64,000 nt of DNA, taken from NCBI RefSeq assembly GCF_011947225.1, contig NZ_JAATVW010000006.1:236362-300361 (forward strand), read 5' to 3'. Positions 53,683-64,000 of the stretch are shown piece by piece (position 1 is the stretch's first letter; each line of letters opens with the position of its first letter). A program made the translations under genes and the position numbers. This DNA is from Planosporangium flavigriseum (GTDB lineage Bacteria; Actinomycetota; Actinomycetes; Mycobacteriales; Micromonosporaceae). The notes under the pieces were generated by a model, which was given only the letters and a program-made list of their open reading frames with translations, did not search any database and was not told the DNA's origin.

Positions 53683-55067
53683 GGACGGCGTTCCGTGAGG
53701 TCATGGCCGGCACCGTACGGCTGGCCGGAGAGCCGACGCCCCGGCCGATGCGCCTCGAACTGCGCGCCGACCTGCCCGGGCTGCTGCACCCGTGGACGGA
53801 CGCCACCGCCGAGGTCACCGGCAGCGTGAGCGTCGCGGGCTGGGCCGACGACAGTACCGTTTCGGGCAGCCTCGAGGTCGCACCCGTACGGGCGCGCCGG
53901 ATCCGGTACCGGCTGTCGTTCACCACCCTCGCCGGGCGCCGGATGCACCTGGACGGGTGGAAGTCGATCCGGCTCGACCGGCCGGTGCGGACCATGACCC
54001 GACTACCCGCGACCGTGCTCGACGACAAAGGGCGCGTGGTGGGAGAGGCGCGCCTGCGCTTCCACCTGCACCGGGAGCTGCTGCCGATGGTGACGAGCAT
54101 GCGTACCCGCACCGGCCCGCCGCCGACCGCCGCTGGCCTGTTACGGCCCCGCTGGCGGGGCCGGCGGGGCCGGCTCGAGGTCTGGTACTCCACCATCACC
54201 GAGCCCCGCACCGGTACGGGCATCTGGCTGCACCACGAACTCGTGGCGCCAACGGACGGGCGCAACGCGTACGCGCACGGCTGGGCCGGCGTCTTCCCGG
54301 CCGACGGCGCGCCCGTACTCGCCCGGTTCGGTCCGGTGTCGTGGCGGCAGCCCGAACCGCCCGACGTCTATGACGCCGACGAGGTGGCGGTGAGCGCCGA
54401 CCGGCTGCGTGGGCGGGCCGGCGACGTCTCGTGGGAGCTGCGCCGCTCCGGCGGAGGGGAGCCGCTGTACACGTTCCCACGCTGGGCGTGGCGGTACGGG
54501 GTGCTGCCGGCGGCCCAGATCGTGCCGCTGCCGGCCGCCCGGTTCACGGGCGCCCTCCGCTACGGCGAATCCACGGTGGAACTGGACGGCGCGCCGGGGA
54601 ACGTGGCGCACATCGACGGCCACGGCAACGCGGCGCGCTGGGCCTGGCTGCACGCTGACCTCGGGGACGGCGACGTGTGCGAGGTGGTCGCCGCCGTGGC
54701 GAAGCGCCCGGGCCTGGCCCGACTGCCGGTGCTGCCCATGGTCCGGCTGCGGCTGGGCGGAGTCGATCTGCCGCCGGCGGACCCACTGCTGGGCGCGGCC
54801 GGGTTGCGCGCCGAGATCGGCCTGCCGCACTGGACGGTCACCGGCCGGCTCGGCCCGGCCCGCCTGCGCATCGAGGTCAACCAGCCGGCGGATGGCACTC
54901 TCGCGGTCGACTACACCGACCCGGACGGCAGCCGCGCCGTCTGTCACAACAGCGAACGCGCCGACGCGTTGATCATCGTCCAACGCCGCGCCGGCGGTGA
55001 GTGGCGGACCTGGCGGCGCTGGACGCTGCTCGGCACCGCACACGCGGAGGTGGGCACTCGTGAGTGA
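53679..55067 (+). CDS. Unknown 462-residue partner of GMC oxidoreductase
   Basis: A cytosolic-looking beta-rich protein of 462 residues with no signal or membrane helices. The N-terminus (FREVMAGTVRLAGE ... LHPWTDATAEVTGSVSVAGW) resembles the extra domain found in some cholesterol-oxidase-like GMC proteins, and the middle HHELVAPTDGRNAYAHGWAGVFP recurs in carotenoid-hydratase-like folds; neither is proven. It is sandwiched between GntR and the GMC oxidoreductase with overlaps of 4 and 8 nt, so it almost surely works with the oxidoreductase, perhaps on a lipid or steroid. Confidence 0.6.
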   Translation: MRTAFREVMAGTVRLAGEPTPRPMRLELRADLPGLLHPWTDATAEVTGSVSVAGWADDSTVSGSLEVAPVRARRIRYRLSFTTLAGRRMHLDGWKSIRLDRPVRTMTRLPATVLDDKGRVVGEARLRFHLHRELLPMVTSMRTRTGPPPTAAGLLRPRWRGRRGRLEVWYSTITEPRTGTGIWLHHELVAPTDGRNAYAHGWAGVFPADGAPVLARFGPVSWRQPEPPDVYDADEVAVSADRLRGRAGDVSWELRRSGGGEPLYTFPRWAWRYGVLPAAQIVPLPAARFTGALRYGESTVELDGAPGNVAHIDGHGNAARWAWLHADLGDGDVCEVVAAVAKRPGLARLPVLPMVRLRLGGVDLPPADPLLGAAGLRAEIGLPHWTVTGRLGPARLRIEVNQPADGTLAVDYTDPDGSRAVCHNSERADALIIVQRRAGGEWRTWRRWTLLGTAHAEVGTRE

Positions 55068-56874
55068 CGGTGTCCTTAGCGGCGCGGCGGCGGCCGTCCT
55101 CGGCATCGACGACATCCGCGCCCGTGCCGTCGCGGCGCGCGCCACCCGGTTGGCCGCCGCGTTCCCCGGCACCGCGGTGGTCGGCCTGCGGGCCGCGGCC
55201 GCGATGCTGAACGCCGCCGCGTACGCGACTGCGGGCGCCGGCCTCGCCGCGCTTCCTCCGGACCGCCGGCAGGCGGTGTGTGACGCCGTCGCCGCCCGCC
55301 CGGGCGGTACCCAACTGCTCGACGCGCTGAAGGTGTTTTTCCTGCTCGCCGCGGCGGAGTCCCGCCACGCGACGCCGCCCCCGGCTGGGGGTCACGGGAC
55401 GCGGCCCCCAGCCGGGCGGCCCGACCCGCCGCTGACGTGCGTCGTCGCCGACGACTGGCCGGCGCGGGCGACTGCGGACGTCGTCGTCGTCGGGTCGGGC
55501 GCGGGTGGCGCCGTTGCCGCCCGCGAGTTCGCCCGCGCCGGAGCGCGGGTCGTCGTGGTCGAGGAGGGCCGCCGCTTCACCGTGGAGCACTTCCGGGCGC
55601 TGTCACCTGCCGACCGCTTCGTCGCCCTGTACCGGGACGGTGGCGCGACCCTCGCCCTCGGTAGCCCGCCGGTACTGCTGCCGCAGGGGCGCGGCGTCGG
55701 CGGTACCACGCTGGTCAACTCCGGCACCTGCTACCGCACCCCGGTACGGGTACTGCGCCGGTGGCGCGACGCGTACGGGGTTGCTGCTGCGGACCCGGAG
55801 CACTTCGACGGCCTGCTCGACGAGGTCGAGGCGATGCTCGCGGTCGCGCCGCAGCCCACGGACGTCCTCGGTCGCAACGGCGAGCTGGCCCTCGCCGGCG
55901 CCCGGGCGCTCGGGTGGCGGGCGACCCCGCTTCGGCGCAACGCGCCGGGCTGCGCCGGGTCCTGCCAGTGCGCGGTCGGCTGCCCCCGCAACGCCAAGAA
56001 CGGGGTGCACCTCACCGCGCTGCCGGAGGCGTGCGCGGCCGGCGCGGTCATCGTCACCGGCGCGCGCGTTCACCGGGTGTTCGTCGCCCGCGGCCGGGCC
56101 GTCGGGGTGCGGTTCGGGGACCGCGAGATCCTGGCGCCGCTCGTCGTCGTCGCGGCCGGGGCCGTGGAGACGCCCCGGCTGCTGCGCCGGTCCGGCCTCG
56201 GCGGTCACCCGCAGCTCGGGCGCAACCTGGCCGTACACCCGGCGGTCAGCGTCGCCGGGCGCTTCGCCGAGCCGGTCGTCTCCTGGTCGGGGGTGCTGCA
56301 GAGCGTCGGGGTGGAGGAACTGCACGACGACGGCGTACTCATCGAGGCGACAGCCGGGCCGCCGGGGCTGGTGTCGTTCCTGCCCCCGGGGTACGGGCGA
56401 CCCCTGCGCGCCGAACTGGACCGGGCCGACCGGCTCGCGACCCTCGGTGCGCTGGTGGCCGACGTTCCCGGCGGCCGGGTCGGCGCGCGTACGGTGCGCT
56501 ACCGGCTTGCGCCCACCGACGCTGACCGGCTCCGTGAAGCCATCGTGGCCATGGGCCGGATTCTCCTGGCCGCCGGCGCGCAAGAGGTGCTCACCGGCAT
56601 CAACACCCACCCGTACGCGCGTACGCCGGACGAGGTCGTCGCGGCCGCGTCGGCGGCGGCAGCCACTGACCTGCATCTCGCCGCGTTCCACCCGACCGGG
56701 ACCGCGCGGATGGGCGCCGACCCCGCCCGGGCCCCGGTGGACCCGGCCGGTAGGTTGCGTGGCGTGGCGGGGGTACTCGTCGCGGACGCCTCGGTGCTGC
56801 CCACCTGTCCGGAGGTCAACCCGCAACTGTCCATCATGGCCCTGGCGCTGGCCGTGTGCCGGCCGGCGATCTGA
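55060..56874 (+). CDS. GMC family FAD oxidoreductase
   Basis: A 604-residue flavoenzyme. Residues 1-115 form a small helical domain like gluconate-dehydrogenase subunit 3; FAD fold from VVVVGSGAGGAVAAREF (about 147-163); the GMC box RGVGGTTLVNSGTCYRT; a Cys cluster CAGSCQCAVGCPRNAKNG (about 306-323) as in long GMC oxidases; and the C-terminal HPTGTARMG and NPQLSIMA regions with the active His. GTG 55060 with GGAGGTGGG upstream is the start. Substrate likely a lipophilic alcohol or sterol. Confidence 0.87.
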   Translation: MSDGVLSGAAAAVLGIDDIRARAVAARATRLAAAFPGTAVVGLRAAAAMLNAAAYATAGAGLAALPPDRRQAVCDAVAARPGGTQLLDALKVFFLLAAAESRHATPPPAGGHGTRPPAGRPDPPLTCVVADDWPARATADVVVVGSGAGGAVAAREFARAGARVVVVEEGRRFTVEHFRALSPADRFVALYRDGGATLALGSPPVLLPQGRGVGGTTLVNSGTCYRTPVRVLRRWRDAYGVAAADPEHFDGLLDEVEAMLAVAPQPTDVLGRNGELALAGARALGWRATPLRRNAPGCAGSCQCAVGCPRNAKNGVHLTALPEACAAGAVIVTGARVHRVFVARGRAVGVRFGDREILAPLVVVAAGAVETPRLLRRSGLGGHPQLGRNLAVHPAVSVAGRFAEPVVSWSGVLQSVGVEELHDDGVLIEATAGPPGLVSFLPPGYGRPLRAELDRADRLATLGALVADVPGGRVGARTVRYRLAPTDADRLREAIVAMGRILLAAGAQEVLTGINTHPYARTPDEVVAAASAAAATDLHLAAFHPTGTARMGADPARAPVDPAGRLRGVAGVLVADASVLPTCPEVNPQLSIMALALAVCRPAI

Positions 56875-56884
56875 TACCGGCTAC

Positions 56885-57379
56885 TCAGGCGGGGTGACCG
56901 GCGTCCAAGTCGCTGACCTGGGAGAACATCAGCGGTGACCGGGCGGAGTCGCCCTCCGCGTCCTGGGGCCGGAGCAGGAAACCGGTGTGGTTGCCCAGCG
57001 GGAACCGGTCGAGGACCTCGCCGACGAAGTGGCGTGGACAGTCGCTGAGGATTGGTACGCCCGACGGCCCCGACCGCCACGAGCACCGGGCGAACTTGTC
57101 GACCTCGTCGCCGGTCTGGGCGCCGAACAGCGCCGCCAACTCGCGCTGCGCCGGATCCAGGCCGTGTACGGCCAGCACCTCGGCGTGCATCGCCACCCGG
57201 TACGTGTGGTTGTTCTGCGACAGGCACACCAGGAACCGGTCCGGTTCGAGGCTGCACTGGGTGGTGAAGCCGACCAGGCAGCCGGCCCGCGCGCCGGTCT
57301 GTCGATGCACGGCCGTCACGATGAACATGGGGTAGTCCAGCCCGTCCAGGAACTGGTCCAGGTCGCCATCCACGCCCAC
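56885..57379 (-). CDS. Flavin reductase-like protein (FMN-binding split barrel)
   Basis: A 164-residue FMN-binding split-barrel protein: YPMFIVTAVHRQTGARAGCLVGF and SLEPDRFLVCLSQNNHTY are the FMN-binding motifs of HpaC-type reductases. Such proteins provide reduced flavin to monooxygenases or act alone. It reads into the end of the GMC operon from the other side with 10 bp between, so the genes are convergent and not co-transcribed. Confidence 0.85.
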   Translation of the reverse strand: MGVDGDLDQFLDGLDYPMFIVTAVHRQTGARAGCLVGFTTQCSLEPDRFLVCLSQNNHTYRVAMHAEVLAVHGLDPAQRELAALFGAQTGDEVDKFARCSWRSGPSGVPILSDCPRHFVGEVLDRFPLGNHTGFLLRPQDAEGDSARSPLMFSQVSDLDAGHPA

Positions 57380-57541
57380 GTCGACTCCTCCCTCGCAGTA
57401 CGCGTGGAGCCTATCCGGCAGGCTCCCTCATCCGTTCGGCCTACTGCTCTGACCCGAAAGCCGTACGGAAAGGGTTCAGTTCTGGCGTATGCACGTCGAT
57501 GAACCATTACGAAGTGGGCTTCTGCTCGGGAGGTGGGCGTC

Positions 57542-59155
57542 GTGCTTCAGTGGCAGCCGTACGCCCTGATCCCGCTGGCCGGTGCCGTCATCTGCGCGAT
57601 CGTGTGCTGGTCGGCGTGGCGGCGGCGGAACTCCACTCCCGCCGCGCGGGCGCTGGCGCTCACCACCCTGGGCATCGTCGCCTGGGCGGCGGTCGAGGTT
57701 CTGATGTACAGCGTCTCGACCCTCGACGGCCAGATAACCGTCGGCTTGGGCATCTACCCGGGCGTTGCGACCACCGTGCTCGGCACCTTCTGGCTGAGCC
57801 GGGTCATCGTCGACCGGGACGCCACCCTCCGGCCGGTCGTGTGGGCGCTGCTCCTCATCGAACCGATCGCGATCACTGCGGCGGCCGCCACGAACGGCTG
57901 GCACCACCAGGTCATCGCCTCCGGCACGCTGGTAGGGGACCCGCCGCTGGTGGTCGCGCAGGTCGGCCTGTTCTTCTGGCTGCACAGCGCGTACAGCTAC
58001 GTCCTGCTGACCATCGGCATGCTCGGCGTGGTCAAGGCACGCCGTACTGCCACCGGTCTGTACCGGCGACAGCTGACCACCATGCTCGTCGGCCCGGCCC
58101 TGATGTCGTCGGTCAACCTGTTGACCCTGTGGCTGCTGGCCAACGGCGGCACCGTCGACCTCACCGTCATCGGCTTCGTCCTGGCCGGCGTCACGTTCTG
58201 GTGGGCGGTGTTCCGCCAGGGCATGCTGCGACTCGTACCGGTGGCCCGTAGCTTCGTCTTCGAACGCGTGACGGACGCACTGGTGGTCATCGACCGGCAA
58301 GGCCAGGTGATCGACCTCAACCCGGCCGCGACCGCGCTGATCCGCAAGGTCCAGCCGGCGCTGCCGGACAACCTGATCGGCCTGCCGTACCACGTTCTTG
58401 TCCCCGGTTATGGACCGCGCGACCGGCTCGTCGACGGCGAGCGCGCGGTGCTGGCCGGAGATCGGCAGATCGACCTCGACATCCGATCTGGCGACCTCAC
58501 CGACCGTACCGGTGCCTCCATCGGACGGGTCGTGGTCGCCCGCGACACGACCGAGCTCAACGACAAGAAGCGCGAACTGGCGGCGGCCAACGAGCAGCTC
58601 CAGGAGCAGTTGCGCACCATCGAACGGCTGCAGGAGCACCTCGCCGAGCAGGCCATCCGCGACGACCTGACCGGGCTGTACAACCGCCGCCACCTGATGC
58701 ACACCCTCGATGCGGAGCTGTCGCTGGCGGAGGGGACCGGGCAGCCGCTGAGCGTGGTGCTGCTCGACATCGACCACTTCAAGTACGTCAACGACCGGTT
58801 CGGCCACGCTGTCGGTGACGAACTGCTCGTCGCGATCGCCGGCGTGCTGTCGTCGTCGGCCCGGCAGGGCGACACCGTGGCGCGCTACGGCGGTGAGGAG
58901 TTCGTCATGGTGCTGCCCGGTACCACCTCCGAGCAGGCGTGGAACCGCGCCCAGGAGTGGCGGCTGCGCTGCGCCGCGACGGCCGTGCCGACCGACCAGG
59001 GCCCGCTGAGCGCGACCTTCAGCGCGGGGGTCGCCTGCTACCCCTCGTCGGGTACGTCGTCAGCGGTCCTGTTGAACGCCGCCGACAAGGCACTGTACCG
59101 GGCCAAGGCCGAAGGCCGGGACCGGGTGCTGCGCGCCGACACCCTGGCTGCGTAA
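57542..59155 (+). CDS. Diguanylate cyclase, 7TM-PAS-GGDEF
   Basis: A 537-residue membrane cyclase that makes cyclic di-GMP. An N-terminal 7-helix (hisKA_7TM-like) region (about 1-225) is followed by a PAS domain (about 240-345), a coiled coil (about 350-385) and a GGDEF domain with YGGEEF (about 453-458). The inhibitory site RQGD lies five residues before GGEEF, so product feedback is expected. The GTG at 57542 is preferred because GGGAGG lies 7 nt before it. No EAL domain is attached. Confidence 0.9.
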   Translation: MLQWQPYALIPLAGAVICAIVCWSAWRRRNSTPAARALALTTLGIVAWAAVEVLMYSVSTLDGQITVGLGIYPGVATTVLGTFWLSRVIVDRDATLRPVVWALLLIEPIAITAAAATNGWHHQVIASGTLVGDPPLVVAQVGLFFWLHSAYSYVLLTIGMLGVVKARRTATGLYRRQLTTMLVGPALMSSVNLLTLWLLANGGTVDLTVIGFVLAGVTFWWAVFRQGMLRLVPVARSFVFERVTDALVVIDRQGQVIDLNPAATALIRKVQPALPDNLIGLPYHVLVPGYGPRDRLVDGERAVLAGDRQIDLDIRSGDLTDRTGASIGRVVVARDTTELNDKKRELAAANEQLQEQLRTIERLQEHLAEQAIRDDLTGLYNRRHLMHTLDAELSLAEGTGQPLSVVLLDIDHFKYVNDRFGHAVGDELLVAIAGVLSSSARQGDTVARYGGEEFVMVLPGTTSEQAWNRAQEWRLRCAATAVPTDQGPLSATFSAGVACYPSSGTSSAVLLNAADKALYRAKAEGRDRVLRADTLAA

Positions 59156-59159
59156 CCCC

Positions 59160-62702
<3,543 letters not shown>

Positions 62703-62865
62703 AGTGATCTCCCCCGGGTGCGACGCGGACCTATGACCGTAACCGCCAATGAGGCGCCGGGGTGGGTTCGGATGGGCGTGTCGCGGCGTGCGTCACCCAA
62801 CGAACCTCACCGACCCGCCGCCCTGCCCCCGACCATGATCATCACGGCCACGGCGGCCGTGGGGA

Positions 62866-63265
62866 ATGTCGGGGGAGGGCTACACGGTCACCACCATGGC
62901 GGACAGCAGTCTATGGCGGGAGCGGGACTTCGCGCTGCTGTGGAGCGGGCAGACCGTCAGCGAGTTCGGCTCCATGATCACTACGATCGCGTTGCCCCTG
63001 GTAGCGGTGGTGAGCCTGCGGGCCTCGCCGTTCGAGGTGGGCCTGGCCACCACGTCCTCGTGGCTCGCCTGGCTGGTCGTCAGGCTGCCCGTGGGGGTGC
63101 GGGCGGACCGGCTGCGTCGACGTCCCCTGATGATCTGGGCGGACCTGAGGCGGGCGGTCGCACTGGCGACGGTACCCATCGCCTGGGCGCTGGACGGGCT
63201 CACGGTAGCCCACCTCATCGCCGTCGCCACCGTCATCGCCGTCGCCACCGTCATTGAGTCGCCAC
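62866..63265 (+). pseudogene. Truncated MFS transporter
   Basis: The first about 130 codons encode an MFS start: DFALLWSGQTVSEFGSMITT for helix 1, [19 protein letters not shown] as motif A, then helices 3 and 4. After AVATVIAVATVIE the sequence changes to repeat-array DNA and no more membrane helices follow, whereas MFS proteins have twelve helices in about 400 residues. The ATG at 62866 or 62896 are both possible. The 18-bp unit that doubles AVATVI ends 30 bp before the first array element. Confidence 0.75.
63217..63252. repeat. 18-bp tandem duplication
   Basis: ATCGCCGTCGCCACCGTC occurs twice (63217, 63235) in the MFS fragment, right before the breakpoint with the array. Confidence 0.93.
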
Positions 63266-63281
63266 TGTCACTGAGGGGTAC

Positions 63282-64000
63282 GGGAATGTGTCCTGCCGGT
63301 TCCATGTTGAGCTCCCTGCCTAGCCTGCGTGGATGGGGCGCTCGCCGCGGAGAATGTTGCCTGAGGGGCCGGCGTTGACAGAGAAGTCGTCCGCAACGGG
63401 TCGGGTATCGGCTCGGGACGGACCCGCCGGTCGCGGGAATGAACCTCCCACGGTCGGCGTTGAACTCTTATGTGCCCGCCGGTGCGGCTTGTCCGCGTGG
63501 TGAGGCCGCTGGTTCCGGGAATGTCTCCTGGAACGGTCAGCGTTGAAGTAGGTCGTCTGGTCCGCCGCTGCGGCGTCGCCATCTCCCTGCACGGAGCGGG
63601 GAATGCGGCGCGCGGTTGTGGGGTTGGACTGCCCGCGTCACCCGTACGTACGGCCAGGTCCGTGCGGTACGGGTCGCCGGGGAATGTTTCCCGGGGGCAC
63701 GGCGTTGACAGAGAAGTCGTCCGGAACGGGTCGGGTATCGGCTCGGGACGGACCCGCCGGTCGCGGGAATGAAATTCCTGTGGTCGTCGTTGAACTCTCT
63801 TGTGTCGCCCGCGTGCGCGGCTTGGCCGCGCGGTCGGGGTGCCGGCCTCGGGAATGCTTCCCAGGGATACGGCGTTAACCAACGGGCCGCCCGGTCGCTC
63901 TTCGAGGTCGTCCTCGGGGGCATGGCCGGGACCGCTGGTCGCGGGAATGAAGGTTCCCCGGTCGGTGTTGAATACGGAGTACGTCCACGCGGCGTCCTGC
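63282..64000 (+). repeat. Array of nine ECF-promoter-like elements (SigR/SigH type)
   Basis: Nine elements G(G/A)GAATG-N17-GTT(G/A) have their GGGAAT boxes at 63282, 63350, 63435, 63517, 63599, 63680, 63765, 63850 and 63943, with GTT boxes 18 nt further (19 nt in the fourth). GGAAT-N18-GTT is the consensus of the S. coelicolor SigR promoter, and related SigH promoters are similar. The elements share orientation, a G directly after GGGAAT, and mostly CGGC before GTTGA. Spacing is 68-93 bp. No convincing gene lies in between. The array continues past the window edge. Confidence 0.85.

Noticed and set aside
62861..62890. A tenth promoter-like element, GGGAATG before the MFS fragment
   Set aside because: At 18 nt after the box there is GGT, not GTT; it is too far from the array and may be chance.
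63282..64000. CRISPR array at the right edge
   Set aside because: The repeated element is about 30 nt with only the boxes conserved, spacers are 40-65 bp and partly duplicated, there are no cas genes, and box spacing is what is conserved rather than a repeat sequence.

Overview
The window is about 70% GC, uses GTG and TTG starts freely, and has dense gene packing with frequent 1-8 nt overlaps. These traits, a plasmid-free-looking mix of tad pilus, ROK/ABC sugar, P450 and copper genes, and the frequent GTAC-containing codons point to a filamentous actinobacterium, most likely of the Micromonosporaceae; this is an inference from style and gene content, not from a marker gene. No rRNA, tRNA, CRISPR or transposase gene was seen.

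Layout. 2-1884: a DcuS/CitA-type sensor kinase (cut by the window edge) and its response regulator. 1881-7643: mixed housekeeping and secreted enzymes (DUF6295-like protein, dienelactone hydrolase, GH5 glycosidase, thiamine-binding protein, M20 amidohydrolase, pentapeptide membrane protein, YaaA). 7805-16301: a complete-looking tad/Flp pilus cluster with twin Flp pilins, TadE, TadG, CpaB, CpaE, CpaF, a VWA-TadB fusion and TadC. 16367-18766: a second pentapeptide protein, an SOS-box-preceded DUF222/HNH endonuclease and a scrap of a GrpB gene. 18811-26742: a divergent ROK-regulated locus with a ribose-type ABC transporter, a phosphotriesterase-like lactonase, a ROK kinase and a YhfX-like PLP protein, substrate unknown. 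26743-33242: an internally deleted hydrolase, an orphan chemoreceptor, a TetR regulator and a YcnI/CopC/CopD-CtaG copper group. 33246-43766: OhrR, ACT-domain protein, cytochrome P450, ABC-F, a small HTH/hydrolase operon, and an aldehyde dehydrogenase/DUF952/dialkylglycine decarboxylase run. 43934-51551: MalQ, DUF309, STAS, TfoX, glycerol kinase and facilitator, zinc alcohol dehydrogenase. 51711-59155: MFS exporter, a GntR/unknown/GMC-oxidoreductase operon, flavin reductase, a 7TM-PAS-GGDEF cyclase. 59160-62702: dnaE. 62866-64000: an MFS gene that loses homology after about 130 codons and runs into a repeat array.

Two features stand out. First, the right edge (63282 to the end) is an array of nine elements of the form GGGAATG-N17-GTTGA, every 68-93 bp, whose GGGAAT and GTT boxes are 18 nt apart in eight of nine cases (19 in one). 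This is the spacing and sequence of SigR/SigH-type ECF promoters. All nine point the same way, with poorly conserved sequence between them. Second, the window carries about twenty independent short tandem duplications with units of 12-20 bp, mostly 15-17 bp, each of a different sequence. Inside genes the unit is nearly always 15 bp (frame-keeping); outside genes it is often 16, 17, 19 or 20 bp, and five of them straddle or abut stop codons. This looks like a genome-wide duplication process filtered by selection on reading frame.
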